Source of the DNA: Pseudozyma flocculosa PF-1
Taxonomy: Eukaryota > Basidiomycota > Ustilaginomycetes > Ustilaginales > Ustilaginaceae
Assembly: GCF_000417875.1 (NCBI RefSeq)
Contig: NW_006920894.1
Location: 166,417-230,416 of the forward strand
Length of the DNA stretch: 64,000 nt
Reading direction: 5' to 3'
The notes beneath the pieces are model-generated. The model was not told the origin of the DNA and searched no databases. It saw only the letters and a list, made by a program, of their open reading frames with translations. Positions 45,055 through 55,964 of the stretch are shown in pieces (position 1 is the stretch's first letter; every line of letters begins with the position of its first letter). Made by a program: the position numbers and the translations under genes.

Positions 45055-48000
45055 TCAACTTCGTCCTCCATGCCCTCTTCCCCCCGCCTCTAGATCCAGC
45101 TGTCGAGATCGACGAGGTCGACGTCGAGGAGGAGGAGGAGAAGACGACGACGACGAAGAAGAAGCCGTATCCACATCCTCGGCCTCTCCACCGAACGAAG
45201 CCGTCACACCATCCGCTTTCCTCTTTCCCAAGACCCGACTTTCACCGTCTTGCGCGGCACCTTCGCTGCTCTGTCCGGATGGCGAGGGAGGGGCGGCCAG
45301 GATCTGCTCAACAGTCGCTTCCTTACCCCTCCCCTCCCCCTCGTCCGCATTCGGCACGGGACGGCGTCCAAATACGGCCTGCATCTCGTCGTTGCACCTC
45401 TTCAACTCCTCCTCGTCCGCCCTCTCCAGCCGCTCAAGCATGTCGTGCTCCAGCGCCTCCTCTTCCTCCTGCTCCCGCACCGCACGGCGGAGTAGACGCA
45501 GGCCGTACCCTTCCATCCGTCCCAACTGTCCATGCCGGCGGAAGAGGTGCGTGTCGAGAAACCGCTCGATCTTGGATCGTAGCGCCGGAGAGAGGTGGGT
45601 TGTGTCCACCTCGGAGAGATCGGTGTACGCGGCGGTGGAGGGTGCCGGGTCCGTAGGCCGGTGATCGTTGCCCCTGTCGCTTTCAAGATCAGTGTCGCGG
45701 GTACTGCCGTCTTTTTCGCTCTGCGTGGCGTCGTCAGACGAGCTGCTGAGCTCGCTGAGTTGCGTATCGGAGGAGCTGCTCTCGTGGTAGCCTTCATCGT
45801 CTTGCGCGGCCTTCCTCGATCGGCTGACCGAGAAGGGGCGCGGGAGGCGGTAGGCATCGCCGATGGTGATCGTGATCGGGTCGCCACCCTCCCCATCCGA
45901 GTCGCCGTCGCCATCGTCGTCATCGGAGGAGAGACCGATCAGGTCCGGGTCGCGCTTACGAGCTCCGCCGGGTCGATACACTTCGTCAAAGCAGATCGGC
46001 GGGTCCATCTGCATCGCCTTGCGACTGAACTCGTCAAATACCATCGATCCCCAGTCGTCATCGTCGCCGGCCGCACCTTCGTCGCTGGCAAAGTGTGACC
46101 TCTTTCGTACCGCCTTGACGAGTCCGGGCAGGCTGTGCGGGTAGCCGAGCCGGGCGACGGCCGAGTAGACGGCCAGCGGCGAGATCTTGGGCAGGTCCTG
46201 CTTCTTGTCGAGCGAGTAGGGCTCGAGCGCCGTGATGACGCTGAACAGGACCTCGACCAAGAAGGCGCGGAAGTGCTCCCACAGCGACGCGAGCGCCTCG
46301 ACGCTGATGCGCCGTGGACCTCGAGCCACGACGGCCTCGGCCTCTGCATCTGCTGCCTCGGCCTCATCAGCATCCGGCGCCGAGTAGGACTCCTCGAGCA
46401 TCCCTATGATGCCCGGGAACAGCGTGATGGCGCGTTGCAAGTGCGGAGGCAGCAGCTCCATGCTGTAGGCTGCTGGCAGCGTCGCCGCGTCGTCCACCTC
46501 GCCCTCGCCCTTGCCCGATGCCTCGCCGTCGGGCTCTGTAGAGGCGCTCGGCATCGCCACAAATGCCTCGGCGAGTCCGACGTGGACGAGGCGGTTGTCC
46601 CGCCGCCTGATTCGGCTGATCGACTCATCGGCTGGCATGTCCGCGTTGGTGTCGTTTGGCTCGTCGGCAGCATCCTCGGCGGCATCCTCGGCGCCTGGAG
46701 AAGCGGTCGGTCGCAGGGTTGTGGCACCGTAGCGCCTCTCCTTCGTCAACATTCCCGCACGATCGCCGGGCCTCATGGTTTCTTCGTCGATCTGCTGCAG
46801 CGAAAGGCCTTGGTCGAGGCGCTCTTGCAGCTGGGCACAATACTGTCGGGCATGCTCGACGCCCTTCCTCTGTAGACGACCCGCGACCCGCTTCCGAACG
46901 GTGGCGAAGTCGTTCGGAGACAAAGCTCGCAGATCGACGCCCATGTCGTGGCCGAGCACGACCAGCGACGACGTAAGACCCTTGGGTGCGCGCGGCTTTC
47001 TGCTCGTGAGCCGACCCTGACTGTCTAGCCGGCTAGCAAGGTCGCGCACCGCGTCCATGCCACCGAAGGCGTAGAAGGCACGGATGCGCGCCTTGACCGA
47101 CTGGCGCGCCTCTGGGACAATCTTTGAGAAGTCGATGCCGACGTCCTCGCCGTGGTAGATGAATCGTTCGCTGTGTTGACCGCGGCGCTGGTCCCTGCCC
47201 GCGTCGATGGCGCCACCGGCCGCTGGTGGGCCATGTCCACCGTTGAACAAGTCTGATGCCGCGGTCGAGGTCGCGATTGGTCCAGCCTCTTGCCGACCCA
47301 TGTCGAGCGGGTCTGTAGAGGCATCGGGCGGAGCGGCAGTGGACTCCTCCGGGGGTAGGGCTTCGCGGTCGACGGGATTCGTTCCTTTAGGCTCCCATCC
47401 AGGCATATCTTGGCTATCGCCGTCTCTGTAAGCCGTGTAGCACAGACGAAGGTCCATGGTGGTCAGCGAGGACAGCAGCCGTGCTCGCGCTTCGGCCCTT
47501 GCTCGATGGAAGAGCTGATCTCCCCGCTCAGCTCTGGCCTCGATCGCCTCGAGGAAGCTGCTGTGATCCGCAGGCCCAGTCGTCTGGACCCCTGCGTCCA
47601 GAGAGTCGGCCCAGCAGAGGTAAGTCTGCTCGGATTCTTCCAGCAAGGCGAGGAGCGATCCGGTACTTTGAGGCCGGTCCGTAATGCCTTCGTCCAAGAG
47701 CTTTGCGATCCTGCTGCGCCGTTCCGAGTCCGAGCCGTCCTCGGCGCCTTCAGCCGATGCTAGCTCCAGGGTCTCGTCGGAGACCTGCACCGCGACGATA
47801 AAGCCGAGCTCTATCGCTCTCGACAATGCCGAGAGCACATCTCGCGCGCAGGTGATCGGGCTCGCCGGGTGAGTCGCGCAGAAGGCTGCATACTCCTTCC
47901 TGATCTTGGGTGGCTCGCCTTCGACGACTGCCTCGACGGCGCGAACCGATCTGAAGGCGCGGATCGGCGCGCGAGATAGGCGGTCACCAGTCGCTGGATC

Positions 48001-49089
48001 GGCGTCGTTCGAGCTCACCAGCACCGTGTTGGGTTCTCGATCTGGATCCAGGCGGGGTCGGTGGCGAAGGTAGAGCATTGTGGCGGCCACCTGCTCGTCG
48101 TACGCGACGGGAAGCGAGGCCGAGTAGAGCAACATGGCGCGATGCTGCTCCTCGGTAGGGGAAATCTGTGTATCTGTCTCTGTCGGAGGCAGCGTTTGCT
48201 CCTTGTTTCGTGCCCCTTCTCCGCCTTCTTGACCGTCCTTCCCGGGCGGCGGGGGCGGCGACAAGTTTGGCGGCAGGCCTGTGCCGTTGACCACGGGGGC
48301 GTCGGGTTCCATCGCGGTGAATGCGGAGGACTCTTCGTGGTTTTGCAGAATGGCCAGACGCTCGGCCACCACGCCGTATCGATCGGAAAAGATGCTGGCT
48401 TGAAGCTCCTCGAGCTCGATCCACTCGTCGTTCATTTCCTTGGCTGCGGGGAGTCGTTTCCAGCGTTGCTCGCGAAGACGCGCACGAGCCCGGCGCACCT
48501 GGTCCTTGCTTGACGCGGTCTTCTCGATAAGATCACTTGTGACTGCAGGGCTGCCGGGGGAATCTCCCGCTCGTCGCGCTGAAAGGCCTTGTATCGCAGC
48601 CTTGCCGCTCGGTCCTGATGCATTCGCCTGCCAACTCTCGTGCTGACGCGGAGACCTGGGCTGCGGTCTGAAGAGGAGGTCGCGGGTAGCCAGGTCCAGC
48701 TCGGCAGCCTCGAGCTCAGCTGCGCCTTGCTCTAGGGCCCTGATGTAGAGGCAGACCTGTGGCAGCGTCTTTGTGCGCACGTCCTTTGCGATGAGGTCCG
48801 GACGGAGCTTCGAGTGGCGGGCAATGGAGCGGTAGAAGAGGTCGAGCTCGACGTCGGACCACGAGGGTCCCGCAATGGGGTGCTGGAGGTCGGGGGGCGA
48901 GCTCGACGCATCGTTGTTTTGGTATTGAGGTTTGCGGAGGGGCTGGAGGTGCTGTGCAAAGTCGTCGGCCTCTTGCAGCAGTAGGTCGAGGTAGGCCTCG
49001 GTCGCCGAGTCCGGCGCGGCAGAGGTGTGCATGGCAGTCGAGGTTTGTTCCGCCGCTGCCTCGACCGCCGAGTCCGCCGCAGCCGTCAT
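45055..49089 (-). CDS. Rrn5-like SANT/Myb protein (putative Pol I upstream activating factor subunit)
   Basis: Large single-exon protein of 1344 residues. The start at 49089 (MTAAADSAVEAAAEQ) is the first in-frame ATG; the frame is open a little further up, but without ATG. Near the N-terminus a SANT/Myb-like segment reads WSDVELDLFYRSIARHSK, then RPDLIAKDVRTKTLPQVC, resembling the Rrn5 subunit of the UAF complex that activates rDNA transcription in yeast. A helical segment (NDEWIELEELQASIFSDR) follows. The rest is Ala/Glu/Asp-rich with ordered islands and an acidic, Ser-rich C-terminus. It is much longer than yeast Rrn5 (363). The family call rests mainly on the SANT segment, so a different SANT protein is possible. 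It is head-to-head with the RdRP gene, 852 bases between start codons. Confidence 0.6.
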   Translation of the reverse strand: MTAAADSAVEAAAEQTSTAMHTSAAPDSATEAYLDLLLQEADDFAQHLQPLRKPQYQNNDASSSPPDLQHPIAGPSWSDVELDLFYRSIARHSKLRPDLIAKDVRTKTLPQVCLYIRALEQGAAELEAAELDLATRDLLFRPQPRSPRQHESWQANASGPSGKAAIQGLSARRAGDSPGSPAVTSDLIEKTASSKDQVRRARARLREQRWKRLPAAKEMNDEWIELEELQASIFSDRYGVVAERLAILQNHEESSAFTAMEPDAPVVNGTGLPPNLSPPPPPGKDGQEGGEGARNKEQTLPPTETDTQISPTEEQHRAMLLYSASLPVAYDEQVAATMLYLRHRPRLDPDREPNTVLVSSNDADPATGDRLSRAPIRAFRSVRAVEAVVEGEPPKIRKEYAAFCATHPASPITCARDVLSALSRAIELGFIVAVQVSDETLELASAEGAEDGSDSERRSRIAKLLDEGITDRPQSTGSLLALLEESEQTYLCWADSLDAGVQTTGPADHSSFLEAIEARAERGDQLFHRARAEARARLLSSLTTMDLRLCYTAYRDGDSQDMPGWEPKGTNPVDREALPPEESTAAPPDASTDPLDMGRQEAGPIATSTAASDLFNGGHGPPAAGGAIDAGRDQRRGQHSERFIYHGEDVGIDFSKIVPEARQSVKARIRAFYAFGGMDAVRDLASRLDSQGRLTSRKPRAPKGLTSSLVVLGHDMGVDLRALSPNDFATVRKRVAGRLQRKGVEHARQYCAQLQERLDQGLSLQQIDEETMRPGDRAGMLTKERRYGATTLRPTASPGAEDAAEDAADEPNDTNADMPADESISRIRRRDNRLVHVGLAEAFVAMPSASTEPDGEASGKGEGEVDDAATLPAAYSMELLPPHLQRAITLFPGIIGMLEESYSAPDADEAEAADAEAEAVVARGPRRISVEALASLWEHFRAFLVEVLFSVITALEPYSLDKKQDLPKISPLAVYSAVARLGYPHSLPGLVKAVRKRSHFASDEGAAGDDDDWGSMVFDEFSRKAMQMDPPICFDEVYRPGGARKRDPDLIGLSSDDDDGDGDSDGEGGDPITITIGDAYRLPRPFSVSRSRKAAQDDEGYHESSSSDTQLSELSSSSDDATQSEKDGSTRDTDLESDRGNDHRPTDPAPSTAAYTDLSEVDTTHLSPALRSKIERFLDTHLFRRHGQLGRMEGYGLRLLRRAVREQEEEEALEHDMLERLERADEEELKRCNDEMQAVFGRRPVPNADEGEGRGKEATVEQILAAPPSPSGQSSEGAAQDGESRVLGKRKADGVTASFGGEAEDVDTASSSSSSSSPPPPRRRPRRSRQLDLEAGGRGHGGRS

Positions 49090-49941
49090 TGCGATGGCTT
49101 GACGAGCAGCTCCACTGCACAGCGTTGAGGACTCCCGCTGCAAGAGGACGGTCGACGTCGGTGGTGGCCAGGGTGGGTTGGTGGTGGTGACGGCGAGGAG
49201 CAGAAGAGCATCGAGGTCAAAGAACGCGGCAGGTTCATCTCGGGCCTGGCTCCTCCACTTTAAACTTTTTTTTCCTCTGTTGGGCGCGGGTGTCGGGAGC
49301 AGCCAGCAGCCCCGAGAGCTCGTGTGTGGACCCTGTGGGCGAGCTTGCTTGCTGTTTGCTGCTTGGCTCCGTGGCCTGGCTTGGCCGTGACCACCTCGTT
49401 TCAGTCACTGGACGCACCCTTCCAGCCGACATACATACACCTCCGGCCTTGATTGCTGGTTGCGAGCAGCCGGGCTGAGCTGCCTCTTCTCTCTAGTCCA
49501 CCACCACCACCACCGCCAGTCGTTGCGCTGCCCAATCATCTTGCTCCTGGCCTCCCTGCGGCACGGGCCGACGCCGGATCTCTCACGGTCCTCGGACCAG
49601 CCGACGGCCCACCCGAGAGCCACTACTACCTCGTATCCTCGGGGCGTGGTCGACCTGCGCAGCTACGATTAATCAGCCAGCCGGACAGGCCTGCCTATCT
49701 TCATCAAGCGCCGCGAGCAGCTCAGCGGGTCCAGCCGGATAGATCCATGTAGAGAGATGGCCTCGTCGGCGCAGTTTCCCTGGCTTTCCGCTCGTAACGT
49801 GTCTGGCCACGCTGGATAGTCGGCCTGACCAGCGCAGCGCCCACACAAAACATCGGCACAGCCACACACAACCAACCTCGCTCCGTCCTTTGCCATCGCT
49901 GCATCAAGTCACACGGACTCCTTCCCCATCACTGAGGCGAG
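49090..49941. promoter_or_regulatory. Rrn5-like/RdRP divergent promoter region
   Basis: This 852-base region is shared by two divergent genes. GCTTGC and TGGCTTGG units occur at about 49340-49390. The region next to 49942 is C/T-rich on the plus strand, consistent with the RdRP leader. No other gene was recognised. Confidence 0.5.
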
Positions 49942-52900
49942 ATGGACCTCTACGTCTCGCCAATCCCCAAGTGGGCCACGCCCGAGCAGGTTGAGACCGA
50001 GATCGCCACGGCGCTTCACACCGAGCCCGTGCTCCGGCGCGGACAGGAGCGCACCAACTTCGCCCTCAAGCTCCTCACAAGGCAGGACGGCACCCCTTAC
50101 GGGCACGCCTACCTCACCATCCCCGAGCCCACCACCGCCAACCGCTTTCTGGAAAAGTGCGCCGTCGGTCGCCGGTCCCGCCCCGTCATCCTCTACCACG
50201 ACGACCAGGCCTGCGTTCTCCAGTTCAGGATCAACGGCTTCGCAAAGGCACGAGATGTACAGAAGCTCCTCGAAGAACCTTACCGCGATCCCGCGACCGA
50301 AAGCGCTTGGCAGAGGAGAGGAGGCTCCAGCTACAGGCCGAGGCCCTCCGGCTCAGGGAGGACCACCGTCAGCGAGAAGAGAGGCGACGCGCCCTCGACG
50401 AGCAGCAGAGAGCGCAAGCCAGAGCCGAGCAGGCCCAGCGATCAAAGGCAGGCATCCGCGACCGCGCAGAGAGACGCAAAGCCGTCGCAAAGGACAGCGG
50501 CAACGACAAGAAGCCAAGGCCGGTCCAGGCCCGAGGCGATTCACAGAGCGAAGCGAGAGTCAAGACCAAGGCGGAAGCAAGAGCACCTGCAGTGGCACCG
50601 AAAGCGATCAAAGACGGCCCCGATCGCGAAGGCAGGCGTAAGACGTCGACATCGCAGCGGGACGGGCGTGAGGCAGAGCATCTGCTAGACCTGGCTCTGC
50701 CGGACCCGGGTGCTCGAGATATTGCCAGCCTCGCCTCCCGGCTGACGTCGTTTGAGTCGCAGGCGCAGTCCAGCCCTGCACCCGGTCCAAGGCGGACACG
50801 AGGCACCAACGAGGTCGACAAGAATGCCGCCTACGGACGGCCGGGAGCGTGGAGGACGATCGCCTTCGGCGTCATCTGCCACGACGGCACGTTCTCGATC
50901 GAGGACGAGGAGAGGCTCGCCGTGCCGCTCCCCGCAGCGCTCTCGGAACACACCCAGACCGTCATCTTTGGCAACGAGCGCACCAACGGCGTCAAGATCC
51001 TGTACAACACGCTGGTCCGATGGTCGATCCACGAGCAGGAGGTCACCTTCGAGCTCGATCGCCCTGCCACATTTATCAGAAACGGTCGAGTGTCGACTTA
51101 CTGGTGCTTCAAGGCGCACCAGGAGGACGACCCCAACTTGATGGAGCGGCGGCGCTACTGCGCACCCTACGTGGGCTGCGCCTTCCGCGTCGTCTTCACC
51201 TCTCACGAGGAGCTCGACGCCTTTCTCCTCCACGCCAAACGGGTCTTCATCCGTGCCGGCAACCTCTCAGAGCCGCGCTGGGGCGTCAAGCGCAGCCTCT
51301 TCCGTGCCTCGCACCTCGATGCGATCCAGTCTCTCTGCGCGCGCCTCAGCATCCCACTGGCATTCCAGGTCGAGCGGCTCTTCCTCAACGCCCTCCTCTT
51401 CCCCCCGGACGTCCACGATCTCGAGTACTTCGTGTCTCGTTCCATCAGGGACCGCGGTGAGGCGGCAACTGCGGTCCTCGTGATGAACCTGGCCGTGTCG
51501 ATCCAGAGGACCCGGGCCATGCACGGCACGAGGGAAGCCGAGACCCACCTAGACCTCCGCGAGCTGTGGGCTCGCGAGGCGAAGCGGCTCTCCCACGCCA
51601 AATCGACGGCCGAAGACCCGCTGTCGGTCGGCCTGGGCGCCACCTTTGAGGTGTACAACGCCACCGTGACGCCGACGCGCGTCATCTTGGCCGGGCCGGT
51701 CGTCGACACATCGAATAGAGTATTGCGAGCGTACCCCGAGCACGCCCACCACTTCCTCCGCGTCTCGTTCGCCGACGAGGACTTCGATCGCTTCCCCGTC
51801 GGCCGCCGCGACCTTCGCGAGGTTGATGCAGAATCCTTTGTGCACGAGCGCATCGGGGGCATCCTCAAGGACGGCATCACCGTCGCGGGGCGCAAGTGGG
51901 ATATGCTGGCGTGGTCTGGGTCTTCGCTGCGGACGCACCAGTGTTGGTTCTCTACCCCCTTTGTCGACGACCAAGGCAGGCGTTGGACTGCAGACCTGAT
52001 CCGACAGGGGCTCGGCGCCTTCTCCGAGGTCGAGAGGTTCCCTGCTCGCTTCGGAGCGCGTCTGTCGCAGGCCTTCAGCGCCACCGCCCCAACCATCCGC
52101 CTGCGCGACGAGTGGGTCGAGGTCGTCGACGACATCCGGTCGCCGACTGGCAACCTCTTCACCGACGGCGTCGGGCAGATCTCGCCCAAGCTCATGCAGG
52201 CCGTCTGGCTCGAGTACTGCCGGGTCAAGATGATGATCAACGAGCGGCGCCGCGAGGTCCTGGCGGCCAAGGTGCCTTCGGCCATCCAGGTCCGCATCGG
52301 CGGTGCCAAGGGCGTCCTGTGCGTCAACCCGCTGCTCACGGGGATGAAGGTCAAGCTGCGCCCCTCGATGATCAAGTTCTCGGCGCCCAAGCACACTGAG
52401 GTCGAGGTGGCCACCTCGTCGCTGCACCCTCTCCCGACGCGGCTGAACCGCCCTCTGATCAACGCCCTCGAGGATCTCGGCGTGGGCTTTGCCAACTTCC
52501 TGGTGCTGCAGAGGCTGGCCGTCGAGGAGGTCAACCAGGCGCGGCTCTCGTTCAAGGCGGCCTCGGAGCTGTGCAAGCGGTACGGGTTCGGCACAGCCTT
52601 CGGTTCCCTCGCCGTCTTTGAAAAGCTCCAGACCCTGCTCGGCCTGGCGCCGCAGCAGCTCGACGCGACGGGCATCCTCAACCGCCTCATTGGCACCTCG
52701 ATCTCGGCGGCGCTCGGCGATCTCAAGCGCAAGGCGCGCATCCCCACGCTCGGCCCGACGCTGATCGGCGTGGCCGATGAGTTTGGCTTTCTCAGGAAGG
52801 ACCAGATCTTTGCCCAGGTCGAGGAAAAGGACGGCCGCACCCGGGTCATCGAGGGCATGATCCTGATCGGACGCTCGCCGACCATCCACCCGGGCGACAC

Positions 52901-54377
52901 TCGCATGGTGCGTGCCGTGGCGCCGCCCAAGGACCATCCGCTGATGCAGCTGAGGAACGTCGTCGTCTTTAGCTGCGAGGCCCATGGCAGGTCGCTGCCG
53001 TCGATGCTCGGAGGCGGCGATCTCGACGGCGACATCTACAGCCTGTACGAGGAGCCGCTGCTCTTCATCAACCGCAACTTTGCGCCGGGCACCTACAAGC
53101 AGCCCAAGAACAAGCAGCTCAACCGCACCTGCAAGCCGGCGGACCTGGCCGACTTCTTCACCGACTTTGTCATCAACGACCAGATCGGCGTCGTGTCGCA
53201 TCTCCACCTGCACATTTCGGACCGCAGCGACGAGCACTCGCTCGACCCGGACTGCGTCAAGCTGGCCAGCCTGCACGCGCAGGCCGTCGACTTTTGCAAG
53301 ACGGGACAGGCGGTGCACCGCAGGGACATGCCCTACCTGCCCTTCCGGAGCAACCGGCCCGACTACCTCGCGCAGAACGACCACGCCCCGGACGTGTACA
53401 AGAGCAAGCGCGCCCTCGGCCGACTCTACCGCGACATTGCCTGGACCGACACCGACATGCCTCTGGGCCCGGCGCAGATCTGGCTCAGCGGCGACGGCGA
53501 CGGCGACGGCGACCAGGCAGCGCCGTCGGCGACGTCGGACATTGTCGCTATCCTCGATGCGGTCGGGGCGCGCTTTCCGTACGCCAGGCCGACGTCGCAG
53601 CAGGCCGAGCGGGCGATCCAGGAGCGATGCACGCCGCTGCTGCGCTCCTTCACCTACCACCTTAGCCGGATCGCGGCGTGGGTGCCCGAGAGCCGGCACA
53701 CGGCCGAGTGGCTGCGCGAGGAGGAAATCATCCTGGGCTCGCCCGTCATGGCGACGACGTCGAAGCTCAAGCGGTGGCAGGAGAAGCTGCAGTCGGCCAC
53801 GTCGGAGCTCGTGCCCATCCTGCGGCACCAGCTCGGCGTCATTGTGACGGGCGGCGATCCGCTCGCCATCCGCCGCGCGGGCAGGACGGACCTCGATGCG
53901 CAGCTGCAGCACCGCAACTTTGGCACGGGCCGCGGCGAGACGTACGACGAGACGTGCCGCGCTGCCCTCGAACGGGCCGAGGCGGCGCCGCAGCACGAGA
54001 CGGTCGTCGAGCGCACGGGCCTCGTCGTCGATGTAGATGTCGAGGTGGATGGCGAGCGCGGTCGGACGGCGCTGGACCGGCTGGGCGTCGAGGGCGAACT
54101 GGTCCCTTCGTTTGCCGGCATCTCGCTGTCAGAGGCGAAAAAGGGCAGCGGCGGCGGCGGCGGCGCCCTGACCCACGAGAATATCGACCACGATGACGAC
54201 GACGACGAGTTGGAAGAGATCCGCGGTCTCTTCGCCGCCTGCCTGCTGGGGGCGCACGACGTCATCTCGCGGTCGTTTGGTGGCAGTACCTTCGCGCTCG
54301 TCGCGCTCGGGTCGCTCCTCAACCTCATCGAGGCGAGGGAAAAGAGGCTGGCTACCCGGCCCGTCCCTCTGCGCTGA
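49942..54377 (+). CDS. RNA-dependent RNA polymerase (RNA-silencing type, QDE-1/RDR family)
   Basis: Cellular RdRP that makes double-stranded RNA for Dicer in RNA interference. Two frames must be joined. The best splice is 49942-50256 plus 50337-54377, an 80-base GT-AG intron with a CTTAC branch-like site, giving 1451 residues; other acceptors nearby (50315, 50330) also keep frame. Residues 1-104 look like an RRM-type fold (MDLYVSPIPKWATPEQVE). Residues about 106-200 are highly charged and probably helical. The catalytic domain carries the family-defining metal motif in GGGDLDGDIYSLYE (about residue 1000), with supporting blocks TDGVGQISPKLM, IQVRIGGAKGVL and PTIHPGDTRMV. The C-terminus is acidic and Gly-rich, then helical. 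No break is seen, so it is probably functional. Confidence 0.93.
50257..50336 (+). other. Inferred RdRP intron
   Basis: This stretch begins GTACAG and ends CTACAG. Removing it joins the RRM-like frame to the polymerase frame without any stop. Without it the gene would need a frameshift. The donor is weak, so transcript data would settle it. Confidence 0.6.
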
Positions 54378-54586
54378 TATCCCGAACCCCCCAGACCTCT
54401 AGCAGCACCAGCAGCGCCACGCTGCCGACCCTCGTCGGCCGTTTCTCGAGCCGAGCCGAGCCGAGCCGTGTCGTCATGTCGTTACCACCAGAGGCTCGAC
54501 GCCGCGCAGGGGGCTCTGCAGATCGAACCTGTATCTAGAGACCATGTCATTCCCTTCCCCTTTCCACGCAGCGCCCCCCCCTCCCT
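54378..54586. other. Short convergent spacer with GAGCC repeat
   Basis: The 209 bases between the RdRP and GET3 stop codons include about four GAGCC pentamers near 54453-54472. Both 3' UTRs must share or overlap here. Confidence 0.6.
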
Positions 54587-55964
54587 CTATTCCGCGGGGG
54601 GCTGGTACGGCTCAATGAGGAGTTTCTGTCACCGTCAGCGCACAAGGGAGAGAGGGAAGATGCTCGGGTTAGCGCGTCTGTACAGGAGTCTCGGCACAAA
54701 GACCGGGCAGCGAGGCACGGGCGGGGCCCACTTACGGAGAAGGACTGGATCTTTTCCGTCCCCCTGACTTCCTCGGTGAGGAGGGGCATGCGGACAATGT
54801 GGAAGTCCTCGGCGTAGAGGTCCATCATCTCGGCCAAGTACTTTTCCTGCATCGACTTGCGCACCTGGCAGTGTTCGCAGTTGGATCCTGCGACGAGCGA
54901 GGAGAAGGAGCGAGGAGGGGGCGGCCAGGAGAGGGAACGGGAGCAGAGGTCAGGCTCAGGCTGCGCCTCCCGCTGAGCGTCAAGGGAACGAGGGGCTGGG
55001 ATGGCGGGACTTGCCTTTCTTTGGGAAGAGGAGCTGGTTGCACACAATGTTGTGCGTGTCGATCTCGTACTGGGTCAGCTCCTGGATCAGCCGCTCGGTC
55101 TCGTAGAGCGAGAGGAACTCGGCGATGCAGACGCAGACAAACGTCGTCTTGTCCTGCGGGCGGCGGCGGGGGCGGAGCAAAAGAGAGGGATAGGGAGAGG
55201 CCCGGGGGAATTGGGCAACTTCAGCGACTGATCACCGCGGGCGAGCTTCTCTTTACGATGATGGGCCACACTGCCCGCCCTGGCCGAGGGGCACTCACGG
55301 GATCGGTAAACTGCGAGTTGACCTCGTTGATGACCTCGCGCATGCTCTCGAGCTTGGCAAAGAGGTCCTCCTGGTTTGCGCCGCCGCCGCCCATCATTGA
55401 GGTGAACTGGTTGAGCATGGGTCCGAGGTTGCGCCCCAGGGCCGAGAACTTGGCGAGGGCCTTTTCGAGGACGCTGGGGAACGAGAGGAAGCGGAGGGTG
55501 TGGCCGGTGGGGGCCGTGTCGAATACGATGACGCTGTACTCCATCGACTTTACGTGCTTCATGATCTCTGCGAATCCCATGGCCTCGTCTACGCCGGGGA
55601 TGGCGAAGGCGAGGTCCTGCATCATGCTTCCCATGGCGCCGCCCTGGGAGTCGGACTGCTCGATCATCTCCTGGATGCTGCTGGCGGGGTCGATTTCCAT
55701 TGCGCTGAGGTTGTCGAAGCCGTTGACGCGGGTGGCCTCCTTGCCAAACTTCTGGCCAAAGGCGTCGGAGAGGTTGTGGGCCGGGTCGGTCGAGATGAGG
55801 AGGACCGACTCGCGCACGCGGCTGAGCTGGATGGCGAGCGAGCACGACGTCGTCGTCTTGCCGACGCCGCCCTTGCCGCCGACAAAGAGCCACTTGAGCG
55901 ACTTTTGGTCGAGGATGTTTTGCAGCGTCGGCGGCAGCGCGTCGGCGACTACGGCGGTCGACAT
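54587..55964 (-). CDS. GET3: Get3/TRC40 ATPase for tail-anchored proteins
   Basis: Homodimeric ATPase that carries tail-anchored membrane proteins to the ER via Get1/Get2. The model is complement(54587-54625, 54736-54887, 55015-55153, 55299-55964), 331 residues, normal for the family. The P-loop is [12 protein letters not shown], switch I is [14 protein letters not shown], and [10 protein letters not shown] is the A-loop region. SNCEHC supplies the zinc-binding CxxC that holds the dimer. The C-terminus is [11 protein letters not shown] and [10 protein letters not shown]. The second intron has a GC donor (G then GCAAGT at 55014-55009), required to keep frame and the KKGSNCEHC sequence; the others are GT-AG. 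It is convergent with the RdRP gene. Confidence 0.97.
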
